Source: an uncultured Acetatifactor sp.
GTDB taxonomy: Bacteria; Bacillota; Clostridia; Lachnospirales; Lachnospiraceae
DNA length: 9,274 bases
Direction: 5' to 3'
Assembly (NCBI GenBank): GCA_947644185.1
Contig: CANRZC010000075.1
Coordinates: 1 to 9,274 of the forward strand
Shown here: positions 1-6,523 of the stretch, piece by piece
Position numbering within the stretch: the stretch's first letter is position 1
How the letters are laid out: each line of letters starts with the position of its first letter
Position numbers and translations under genes: made by a program
The notes under the pieces: model-generated
The model's database searches: none
What the model saw: the letters and a program-made list of their open reading frames with translations, nothing else
What the model was told of the DNA's origin: nothing

Positions 1-71
1 CAGTTATAAGCCTTAGTGACCTGCTTACACCCTGGGAGAAACATGAAAAAGTGAACACCATATGGAATTTC

Positions 72-102
72 TTAACATGCGGAATAGGAATCCTTGTATA
101 AT
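72..102 (+). promoter_or_regulatory. Putative sigma-A promoter of the rhamnoside-use operon
   Basis: A perfect -10 hexamer TATAAT lies at 97-102 and a TTAACA -35-like box (5 of 6 matches to TTGACA) at 72-77. The spacer is 19 bp, longer than the usual 17, so the promoter may be weak or need an activator. Transcription would start near 109, giving a leader of about 98 nt before the symporter ATG at 207. The -10 box overlaps the start of the 19-bp tandem duplication. The call rests on consensus matching only. Confidence 0.55.
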
Positions 103-140
103 GGAAGAAAAGCATTCCAATGGAAGAAAAGCATTCCAAT
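100..140. repeat. 19-bp perfect tandem duplication in the operon leader
   Basis: Positions 101-119 and 120-138 are identical (ATGGAAGAAAAGCATTCCA), and the 19-bp periodicity holds across 100-140. The first copy begins inside the -10 box and the second lies in the predicted untranslated leader. Each copy contributes a TTCCAAT half-site (115-121 and 134-140), so the duplication may double a protein-binding element. It also creates an ATG at 120 in frame with the symporter, but that ATG has no Shine-Dalgarno sequence. Confidence 0.9.
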
Positions 141-150
141 AAAATTGGAA
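134..150. promoter_or_regulatory. 17-bp palindrome, possible operator or leader hairpin
   Basis: TTCCAAT (134-140) and ATTGGAA (144-150) form a perfect 7-bp inverted repeat around AAA. It sits about 25 nt after the predicted transcription start and about 57 nt before the symporter ATG. This is a usual place for a roadblock operator, for example of a LacI-type repressor. As RNA it would make a small AT-rich stem with a 3-nt loop, too weak for a terminator. The regulator is not in the window, so its role is inferred. Confidence 0.4.
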
Positions 151-206
151 AGAGCGAAACGGCACAGAGATTTCAAATCAAACATTTCAAACAGGAGGGC
201 TTCATT

Positions 207-1682
207 ATGTCTCAGAACACATCCAACCAAAGTGGAAACCTGCAGTATCGCCGGGCAAAGGTCTGGCAGATTATCCTAACCGCCACCAGCGGCATGGTGG
301 GCATGAGCTTTTATTTCCTCACAGGCATGGCCAGCTACAGCGCCAACGTGGGCTTCGGCATCGCCACATTGGCGGTGGGAGGCATCCTGACATTCACCCG
401 GGTCTTCGATGCCATCACAGACCCGCTGCTTGCCTTTGTGTACGACAAGGTCAACACTAGGTTTGGCAAAATACGCATTCTACTTGTCAGCGGTTGGCTG
501 GTGATGGCCTTCGCAGTGCTCATGATGTACAATTGGGCTGCGGGCAAGGGGCATGGTGTAGTGGCATACATAGGGCTGTACGTCATCTATATCATCGGCT
601 ACACTCTGTTTAACATGACATCCCAGACCGTGGGGCCTTTAATGACAAATGACCCGAAGCAGCGTCCCATTGTGGGCGTGGTGGGAACAGTGTTCAACTA
701 CGTGGTTCCTATCGCAATGAACCTGATCGCCTATACCAAAATGATGCCCAAATACGGCGGCTATACTCTGGAGTTCCTGGCAGAAGCCTGCTGGTTGACC
801 ATCGGCATCTCCGCTGTAGGTCTTGTGCTGACCTGCATTGGTGTGTCCGCATTTGACAAACCGGAGAATTTCCAGGGCATCACAGCCAAGAAAGAAAAGC
901 TGAAGATAAAAGACATGTTTGACGTATTGAAGAACAATCGCCCTCTGCAGTGCTTCATTGCCTCTGGCGCCTCGGACAAGATTGCCCAGCAGGTAGCTAG
1001 CCAGTCTATCGTAGCTACCATGCTTTTCGGCATCATCGTTGGCGACATGGCGATTTCTACCACACTGAGCACCATAGGCATGATACCCTCCATTCTCTTT
1101 GTCTTTGTGGGTGCAGCTTACGCCAGAAAGTGGGGGAATAAGAAGACTATCATAGACTGGAACTATATCTGTATTGGGATAACAGTGGTCACAATCCTGT
1201 TCTTTGTGGGGCTGCATCTGTTCAGCGATACCCGCAACATCAGTCGCCTTTTCCCGCTGATGATGGTCTTTATGATTTTGCAGCTTTTGACCAACGGCGC
1301 AAAGATGTGTATCACCAGCGGCAACACTGCATTTATGGCTGATGTCATTGACTATGAACTGGACAGGGGGGGCAAGTACATTCCCGCGGTGGTGACAGGT
1401 GTCTACAGCTTGATCGACAAGATCGTCTCCTCTGCCAGCGCCCTGATTGCCACGGCTGCTGTGGCTTTGATCGGCTACACGGAGACTGTACCACAGCCTA
1501 CAGACGGGTTGACAGGAGGCGTCTTCTGGATGAGCATGGTGCTTATGTACGGTCTGCCGTTAGGAGGCTGGGTGGTCACATTGATTGCCATGCGGTTCTG
1601 CAACTTGGATAAGGAAGAGATGGTGGAGGTGCAGAAGCGTATTGCCGAGAAAAAGGCTGAGATTAAGCAGAACGCAGCCTAA
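207..1682 (+). CDS. GPH-family sugar:cation symporter (MFS_2), likely rhamnoside importer
   Basis: This 491-residue polytopic membrane protein belongs to the glycoside-pentoside-hexuronide:cation symporter family (MelB/XynB/UidB type), which imports glycosides with Na+ or H+. The N-terminal family signature is present at about residues 67-88 (FDAITDPLLAF, then D80 and TRFGK); D68 and D72 sit where MelB has its cation-site aspartates. The central cytoplasmic loop contains KNNRPL, and the C-terminal half has DVIDYE (379-384), another family hallmark. About 12 hydrophobic segments fit the family, and the charged tail is cytoplasmic. ATG 207 is chosen because AGGAGG (193-198) lies 8 nt upstream; the in-frame ATG at 120 has no such site. 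It leads an apparent operon with a propeller protein and a GH78 rhamnosidase, so a rhamnosylated substrate is inferred. Sequence alone cannot settle specificity. Confidence 0.93.
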   Translation: MSQNTSNQSGNLQYRRAKVWQIILTATSGMVGMSFYFLTGMASYSANVGFGIATLAVGGILTFTRVFDAITDPLLAFVYDKVNTRFGKIRILLVSGWLVMAFAVLMMYNWAAGKGHGVVAYIGLYVIYIIGYTLFNMTSQTVGPLMTNDPKQRPIVGVVGTVFNYVVPIAMNLIAYTKMMPKYGGYTLEFLAEACWLTIGISAVGLVLTCIGVSAFDKPENFQGITAKKEKLKIKDMFDVLKNNRPLQCFIASGASDKIAQQVASQSIVATMLFGIIVGDMAISTTLSTIGMIPSILFVFVGAAYARKWGNKKTIIDWNYICIGITVVTILFFVGLHLFSDTRNISRLFPLMMVFMILQLLTNGAKMCITSGNTAFMADVIDYELDRGGKYIPAVVTGVYSLIDKIVSSASALIATAAVALIGYTETVPQPTDGLTGGVFWMSMVLMYGLPLGGWVVTLIAMRFCNLDKEEMVEVQKRIAEKKAEIKQNAA

Positions 1683-1709
1683 GGCTCTGGCCGGGTCTGC
1701 GGGAAAAGC

Positions 1710-1742
1710 ATGAAAGGTTGGTAAATCCCGGTGGCCTTTCAT
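1710..1742 (+). other. Intercistronic hairpin after the symporter gene
   Basis: ATGAAAGG (1710-1717) pairs perfectly with CCTTTCAT (1735-1742) around a 17-nt loop, 28 nt after the symporter stop. No T-tract follows, so it is not a convincing intrinsic terminator. It may be a transcript-stabilising or processing element that sets different levels of the membrane transporter and the downstream enzymes, or it may be chance. Confidence 0.35.
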
Positions 1743-1747
1743 ATAAG
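1718..1747 (+). promoter_or_regulatory. Possible internal promoter before the propeller gene
   Basis: TTGGTA (1718-1723) and TATAAG (1742-1747) resemble -35 and -10 boxes (4/6 and 5/6 matches) with an 18-bp spacer. Transcription would start near 1754, about 47 nt before the propeller ATG at 1801. The boxes overlap the loop and right arm of the 1710-1742 hairpin. The sequence match is the only support, so this is tentative. Confidence 0.25.
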
Positions 1748-1800
1748 AAGCTGCAGGTTTCGAAGGAAGGATTCAGAAATATAGAAAGGTGAGACGGATT

Positions 1801-3393
1801 ATGTTGATAGAAAGCAAAGAATTTGGACGCATCCAGGTTCGGGATATCCCGCTTCCCTGGGAGGCGGAGGATATCTCCGGCACTTATACCTATTCCGGCA
1901 GAGTGCTGGTATCCTACGGCACTGCAAAGGAACATGATGGAAAGAATTGGTATCATGTAGTTACATTAAAAGACGACGGGAATGACGTCAGAGAGGTTTT
2001 TGATGGAGAGATTCCGCAGCTTCCTGGGGCCAATGGTATCCGCTGGATGTGTTTCGCAGACAATAAGCGGATATTGCTGGGGGACTACGTTCTGGAATGC
2101 AGCCCGGACATTGACCACTGTGAGGAGGCAAAGCTGGTGCGTCTGTATTACCCAGAGCACTTGGAGCGAGGGGAAAACATTTTCATGCACTGGTCGGAGA
2201 TCGTCATTGCCCCGGACAACTGCCACATGGCCTGGACTATGCTGACCTCCACAGGCTCCATGAACTATCTGGGGCGGTTGGAGCGGGAGGAGGATTGCTA
2301 CCGCCTGGAGGACATACATGCCATCAGTGGAGAGAGACTTTATCAGCAGGATCCAGAGCATGAGGGATACTGTGTCATGCTGCCTGCCAGAGGCGGGGAG
2401 CTGAAGCAGTTCATCAGGGGTGGCAGAGCCCTGTCCATGGCGGGCGGCGGGGACAGCGTCAGCGAGAGCATGGTGCTGCCTTTAGACAGCCAGGAGCTGA
2501 TTCAGATAACGGATACGCCAGGCTATGAGGAGACTACCATTTTCTCGGCGGATGAAAGGCTGGGTGTGGTTATGTCCACCCGGTTCTCTGAGAGGACTAA
2601 CTGCGGGGTATTTGGCCTGGTGCCCCAACCTCAGTCCATGGCGGTGCGGAGCAAGTTCATCAACTGCCTTTATATGTACTGCGTCAGCGGTGTGAGGGCG
2701 TTCCGCAAGGGGAATGTGGGACCTGTACTGATCGACATCGAGAAGTCCCAGAGGGAGGGAAGGACCCACATGGGGGTGAATCTCAGCGACCCGGAGGGCA
2801 GATGGGTGTATTATTCCCCTATCAGCTGGCATCCAGACAGCACCCGAGCCATGTGGAACGAGGGGACCAGACCTGCTGATGGGCCTGTAAAGAGACGACT
2901 AAGAATGTGTCATCTTTTGGACTATGTGCCCGGACAGCCAGTGCCTTTTGGGGTGACCCCGGAAAAAGAGGAAATACCCTATGGGCTTCCCGGGAAAGCG
3001 CCGGAGTGCAGGCCTGTGGAGGATGCATTTTCGATAAAGATCAAGGGGAAGTCCAGCGGGCATGTGCTGAACCAGGGCGGAGTGGGGAATCCTCCTATAT
3101 ATAGGACGGTTTATGAGAATTTCAGTGATGATGGGGAGACCTTCTACAACGGCAGCATGACCGTCTCGGCCCCAGCCAGCATATTCGCCCCGGGAAAGAC
3201 GGTGTTTGAGGCGGATCTTACTGTCACTGGGAAACATACTGGGGAGATGAAGCTGCGGGCAGTGTTTCGCCGGAAGGATGTACATGCACCGGCCATGCTC
3301 TCCTTTGCGGAGGGTGAGGATGGCAAACCGGAGAGCCGGGGGTACTCGGCTTATGACGGAGTGGTGCTGGACATCAAGGATATGGAGCCGTAG
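1801..3393 (+). CDS. Beta-propeller-like (TolB/PD40-type) protein, function unknown
   Basis: I do not recognise a named family for this 530-residue protein. It lacks a signal peptide or membrane segment, so it is probably cytoplasmic. Several segments look like TolB/PD40 propeller blades: FADNKR (85-90), APDNCHMAW (137-145), SADERLGVV (249-257) and WHPDSTRAMW (343-352), each followed by strand-like sequence. From about residue 425 the pattern changes to what looks like a separate beta-sandwich of about 105 residues. ATG 1801 is preferred over an in-frame GTG at 1789 because AAGGTGAG ends 7 nt before it, and that GTG lies inside this ribosome-binding site. Lying between a GPH symporter and a GH78 rhamnosidase, it plausibly acts on or binds the same imported sugar. 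Propeller folds occur in carbohydrate enzymes such as GH145, PL22 and PL27, but I see no motif that assigns it to any of these. Confidence 0.85.
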   Translation: MLIESKEFGRIQVRDIPLPWEAEDISGTYTYSGRVLVSYGTAKEHDGKNWYHVVTLKDDGNDVREVFDGEIPQLPGANGIRWMCFADNKRILLGDYVLECSPDIDHCEEAKLVRLYYPEHLERGENIFMHWSEIVIAPDNCHMAWTMLTSTGSMNYLGRLEREEDCYRLEDIHAISGERLYQQDPEHEGYCVMLPARGGELKQFIRGGRALSMAGGGDSVSESMVLPLDSQELIQITDTPGYEETTIFSADERLGVVMSTRFSERTNCGVFGLVPQPQSMAVRSKFINCLYMYCVSGVRAFRKGNVGPVLIDIEKSQREGRTHMGVNLSDPEGRWVYYSPISWHPDSTRAMWNEGTRPADGPVKRRLRMCHLLDYVPGQPVPFGVTPEKEEIPYGLPGKAPECRPVEDAFSIKIKGKSSGHVLNQGGVGNPPIYRTVYENFSDDGETFYNGSMTVSAPASIFAPGKTVFEADLTVTGKHTGEMKLRAVFRRKDVHAPAMLSFAEGEDGKPESRGYSAYDGVVLDIKDMEP

Positions 3394-3535
3394 GAAGCAT
3401 GGGCCAGAGGAAGTATGCGGCCCCAGGCACCTGGATTTCCGCAGGCCATAGATGGGGGTAGACAGATAGCTCCTAGCCGGGCAGGGGAAAGAGTGGTATT
3501 GCAACCGGATGAAATGTAAGGAGGACGAATTATAT
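3394..3535 (+). other. 142-bp intergenic spacer, no clear signal
   Basis: This spacer separates the propeller gene from the GH78 gene. I found no credible terminator or promoter; the short palindrome CCAGGCACCTGG (3423-3434) has too small a loop to be a useful hairpin. AAGGAGGA at 3518-3525 is the GH78 ribosome-binding site. The propeller reading frame stays open past its TAG for 41 codons, to a TAA at 3517-3519. Confidence 0.5.
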
Positions 3536-6406
3536 ATGAAGGCGATCCGTCTAAGGACAGAATATATGGAGAATCCCATTGGAATTGATATCAGGGAGCC
3601 GTATTTATCCTGGAACTGCAGGGGCGGGAAAAAGCAGACTGCATATGAGATCAAGGCTGTCTCTGGGAATCAAGTGATTTGGGACAGCGGCAAGGTAGCC
3701 GCTGACAGGATGAATGCTCGGTTCGGTGTAAAAGCGGGCAGCAGGCAACGGTTTTCTTGGCGGGTGTGGCTGTGGGACGAAGAGGACAGGGCTGGGGACT
3801 GGAGCCAGGAGGCCTTTTTCGAGATGGGGCTTTTGGAGCGGAAAGAGTTTGTGGCGAAGTGGATTGACCCGGAGCCGAACTGTGATCCGGGAGATGCCAA
3901 TTCTCAGCCCCATAAGCCTGCCAGCTATCTGAGGACATCCTTTTTTCTGGAGAAAAAGGGGGAGGGCAGGCTTTATATCACCTGCCACGGTGTGTATGAG
4001 GCGTATCTGAACGGGCAGCGGGTGGGGGATTTTGTGCTGGCACCAGGGACTTCCACCTATGACAAGCGGCTGTTCTATCAGACCTATGACGTGACGGAGA
4101 TGTTGAAAGAGGGAGAGAACCAGGTGCAGGTCATCCTGGGAGACGGATGGTACCGAAGCTGTTCCGGTGTGGACGGGGACAGGAATCTGTACGGGGAGGA
4201 CGTGGCCCTGTATTTCCAGCTGGAGGTGGACGGCAGGGTGGTGTGTGTCTCCGATGAAAGCTGGGAAGCCTCCCAAAACGGGCCCATCCGCCAGGCTGAT
4301 ATGCAGCAGGGCGAGGTGGTGGATGCCAGGCTGGAGGAGATTGGCGCATATCACGGGGTAAAGGTGGTAAAGCTCGGGGTGGAGAATCTGAACTGCTCCA
4401 ACTGTGTCCCTATTGTGGAGGCGGAGCGTTTTCCGGGAAGGCTCTTTCAGACCCCCAATGGGGAGACAGTCATTGACTATGGTCAGAACCTGGCGGGATA
4501 TGTGGAATTTACTGTCAACGCCCATGGGGGAGACCGAATCGTATTGACCCACGGGGAAGCGCTGGACGAAAACGGCAATTTTACAGCGGAGAATTTCCAG
4601 GACAGACAGCGTCACAAGGAGGGTGGCATCAGGCAGCAGGTGGTGTATATCTGCAAGGAGGGAGTGAATCATTACAAGTCCAGGTTCACCATCTGGGGCT
4701 TTCGGTACGCGAAGGTGGAGACAGATGTGGATTTGACGGACGCTGTGTTTACTTCCATAGCAGTGTATTCCCGGATGGAGCAGTTGGGTCGTTTTGAATG
4801 CTCCAATCCGGCTGTGAACAAGTTGGTGGAGAACAGTATCTGGAGTCAGAAGTCTAATTTCTGCGATGTGCCCACAGACTGTCCGACCAGGGAGCGGGCG
4901 GCCTGGACCGGAGATATGGGAGTGTTCGCCCAGACTGGAATTTATCTGGAAGATTGTTATCCTGTGATACGGAAATGGTTGGGGGAGTGCAGGCTGAATC
5001 AGTATGAGGATGGCAAGGTGGCTAATATCGCGCCCAGGAACAACAATCCCTCGTTTTTCACAAAGATGCTGGCAGGTTCTGTGGGCTGGGGGGATGCCTG
5101 CATCATCGTGCCCTATGCGCTGTATAAACGGTATGGGGATGTGCGGATTCTGGAGGAAAATTATGAAATGATGTGCAGGTGGTTCGCCTATCTGGAGAGC
5201 CGGGCGGGAAAAGGAGGACAGCAGGAGGGCGTGATGCAGGGAGCAATACCGCAGGGGCCTCAGACCCAGGGGGTCCAGGTCCGGCCTGCCGGGATGTCCG
5301 TGGATTCGGTACAGATACCGGAAGAGTACCATGCCATGGCCGCCGGGGTGCCTGTGAAGCCGGCGCCGCCGCAAGAAGAGCCTCCTGCCGTAGCAGGAAT
5401 GTCCATGGACTCGACACAGATACCAAAGGAGTACCGCGCCATGGTGGCCACCATGCCTAAGGAGAAGCTGGCAGAGCTGATAGAGAAATTCCGTCAGACA
5501 GGCGACAAAAGTCCGACAGACGAAAAAGGAGGGGGCGATGAAGCGGTAAAAAAGTCCCCTGCGCCGAATCCTTACGCCGACTATGCCATTGAGACAGGTG
5601 TAGACTACGGCGAGTGGTGTGAGCCGGATGTGGAGAGCACTTCGGTCATGGGCAAGCCCCAGGGGAAAGTAGCCACAGCCTACTTCGCCAGATCTGGTAA
5701 GATGCTGGCTGAGATTGCGGGAATCCTGGGGAGAGAGAAGGATGCGGCCAGATACAGAGAAATCTCCGAAAAAGCGAAAGGCGCCTTCCGGCATCTGGCA
5801 ACAGACAACGGCAGAATCCGCTCTGACAGACAGGCGGAATATGTGCGTGCTATCTCCTTTGACCTGCTGGACCAGGAGGAGAAGCGCCAGGCAGCAGCCG
5901 ATTTGAATGAACTGGTGGCAAAGGGAGGCTATCACCTAAACACGGGCTTTCTCTCCACGCCTTCCCTCTGTGAGGTGTTGGCGGAGTATGGCTACGGGGA
6001 GACTGCTTACAGGCTGCTGCTCCAGGACACTATGCCAAGCTGGCTTTATGCAGTGAAAAAGGGAGCCACCACCATCTGGGAGAATTGGGACGGCATCAAT
6101 GAAAAGGGGCAGGTCAAGGCCTCCTTGAACCACTATTCCTACGGTGCTATCTGCGGCTGGCTTTTTTCCGGGGTCTGCGGTATCCGGTTGGAGCAAGGGC
6201 ACATTGTGATACAGCCTACGCCCCACAAATCTCTGCAGTACGCAAAGGCCTCCTATCTGTCCCCATTAGGCGAAATCTGCAGCGGCTGGCGGTACCAGGG
6301 GGAGAGGCTGACCTATGAGATAGCGATTCCCGCAGGTGCGCAGGCGAAGGTGATTCTGCCTGACGGTCGGCAGGAGTGGCTGGAAGCAGGGGAATACTGC
6401 CTGTAG
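3536..6406 (+). CDS. Alpha-L-rhamnosidase, glycoside hydrolase family 78
   Basis: This 956-residue enzyme should hydrolyse terminal alpha-L-rhamnose from glycosides with inversion. In order there is a fibronectin-III-like N-terminus (about 1-112, with ENPIGID and PYLSW), the lectin-like Bac_rhamnosid_N domain (about 129-290, with YEAYLNG, YDVTEML and GDGWY), a second beta domain (about 304-410, starting FQTPNGE), the (alpha/alpha)6 catalytic domain (about 415-870) and a C-terminal beta domain (about 880-956). DCPTRERAAWTGD gives D448, E453 and D460, matching D567, E572 and D579 of Bacillus RhaB; WENWDG gives E849, matching the base E841. YGEW (691-694) replaces the common GDW. There is no signal peptide, so it works in the cytoplasm after import. 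ATG 3536 follows AAGGAGGA (3518-3525) by 10 nt; an in-frame ATG at 3509 lacks such a site. Residues about 559-677 are an unusual low-complexity insertion. The family is certain, the exact substrate unknown. Confidence 0.96.
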   Translation: MKAIRLRTEYMENPIGIDIREPYLSWNCRGGKKQTAYEIKAVSGNQVIWDSGKVAADRMNARFGVKAGSRQRFSWRVWLWDEEDRAGDWSQEAFFEMGLLERKEFVAKWIDPEPNCDPGDANSQPHKPASYLRTSFFLEKKGEGRLYITCHGVYEAYLNGQRVGDFVLAPGTSTYDKRLFYQTYDVTEMLKEGENQVQVILGDGWYRSCSGVDGDRNLYGEDVALYFQLEVDGRVVCVSDESWEASQNGPIRQADMQQGEVVDARLEEIGAYHGVKVVKLGVENLNCSNCVPIVEAERFPGRLFQTPNGETVIDYGQNLAGYVEFTVNAHGGDRIVLTHGEALDENGNFTAENFQDRQRHKEGGIRQQVVYICKEGVNHYKSRFTIWGFRYAKVETDVDLTDAVFTSIAVYSRMEQLGRFECSNPAVNKLVENSIWSQKSNFCDVPTDCPTRERAAWTGDMGVFAQTGIYLEDCYPVIRKWLGECRLNQYEDGKVANIAPRNNNPSFFTKMLAGSVGWGDACIIVPYALYKRYGDVRILEENYEMMCRWFAYLESRAGKGGQQEGVMQGAIPQGPQTQGVQVRPAGMSVDSVQIPEEYHAMAAGVPVKPAPPQEEPPAVAGMSMDSTQIPKEYRAMVATMPKEKLAELIEKFRQTGDKSPTDEKGGGDEAVKKSPAPNPYADYAIETGVDYGEWCEPDVESTSVMGKPQGKVATAYFARSGKMLAEIAGILGREKDAARYREISEKAKGAFRHLATDNGRIRSDRQAEYVRAISFDLLDQEEKRQAAADLNELVAKGGYHLNTGFLSTPSLCEVLAEYGYGETAYRLLLQDTMPSWLYAVKKGATTIWENWDGINEKGQVKASLNHYSYGAICGWLFSGVCGIRLEQGHIVIQPTPHKSLQYAKASYLSPLGEICSGWRYQGERLTYEIAIPAGAQAKVILPDGRQEWLEAGEYCL
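5291..5344 (+). repeat. Intragenic repeat, copy 1
   Basis: This stretch encodes residues 586-603 of the GH78 protein, GMSVDSVQIPEEYHAMAA. Copy 2 begins 105 nt (35 codons) further on. About 39 of the first 51 bases are identical between copies. Several of the changes are synonymous, for example GAT/GAC and CCG/CCA. This suggests an old internal duplication kept under protein-level constraint. Confidence 0.8.
5396..5449 (+). repeat. Intragenic repeat, copy 2
   Basis: This stretch encodes residues 621-638 of the GH78 protein, GMSMDSTQIPKEYRAMVA, the second copy of the motif at 5291-5344. The shared pattern is GMSxDSxQIPxEYxAM. The sequence between the copies is Pro/Ala-rich. No third full copy was found. 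Confidence 0.8.
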
Positions 6407-6436
6407 GCTTGGAAGTATGTGTGTTTTAGATTTGCG

Positions 6437-6497
6437 AGATAGGAATTATCTAGCTTCTCGGGGCTGTGTCAACTCCGGGAAGCAGGGCTTTCTATCT
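6437..6497. terminator. Bidirectional terminator between the convergent operons
   Basis: The inner stem pairs 6453-6463 (GCTTCTCGGGG) with 6473-6483 (CTCCGGGAAGC): 11 bp including two G-T wobbles, around a 9-nt loop. An outer stem pairs AGATAGGAA (6437-6445) with TTTCTATCT (6489-6497). The structure lies 30 bp after the GH78 stop and 27 bp after the ABC permease stop on the other strand. T-rich sequence continues on the plus side (to 6500). No uninterrupted T-run follows on either strand, so efficiency is uncertain, but the position and stem strength fit a shared terminator. Confidence 0.65.
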
Positions 6498-6523
6498 TAT
6501 TGGAAAGAGGGACAGTACATTCT

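Larger units (their letters stand above)
5210..5566 (+). other. Low-complexity insertion of about 119 residues within the GH78 catalytic domain
   Basis: Residues about 559-677 sit between the helix ending MMCRWFAYLESRAG and the conserved-type segment YADYAIETGVDYGEW. Most GH78 proteins have only a short linker here, from memory of the family. The segment has three parts: a Gly/Gln/Pro-rich stretch, a duplicated GMS-DS-QIP-EY-AM motif, and a charged, probably helical Lys/Glu-rich tail (MPKEKLAELIEKF) followed by a disordered-looking linker. The frame is intact and flanking catalytic motifs are preserved. It is probably a surface excursion; its function is unknown. Confidence 0.7.

Noticed and set aside
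3..98. Open stretch ending at TAA (96-98), possibly the end of an upstream gene
   Set aside because: Only about 31 codons with no recognisable sequence; its end overlaps the promoter -10 box. It could be chance.
94..279. 61-codon frame starting at the promoter
   Set aside because: It begins with TTG inside the promoter, has no ribosome-binding site, and overlaps the well-supported symporter start.
639..1217. 192-codon minus-strand frame within the symporter gene
   Set aside because: Antisense shadow rich in His and Cys, with no ribosome-binding site or domain; the symporter frame has clear family motifs.
3423..3434. CCAGGCACCTGG palindrome as a terminator
   Set aside because: Loop too small for a full stem and no T-tract follows.
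5173..5460. 95-codon overlapping plus-strand frame in the GH78 insertion region
   Set aside because: Gly/Arg/Ala-rich shadow in another frame; the GH78 frame is continuous through the region, so no frameshift needs explaining.
3605..5935. Very long open frame (776 codons) on the minus strand
   Set aside because: It lies entirely antisense to the GH78 gene, whose catalytic motifs are unmistakable. The translation is rich in His, Pro, Leu and Arg with no recognisable domain, as expected from the shadow of a gene with GC-rich third positions.
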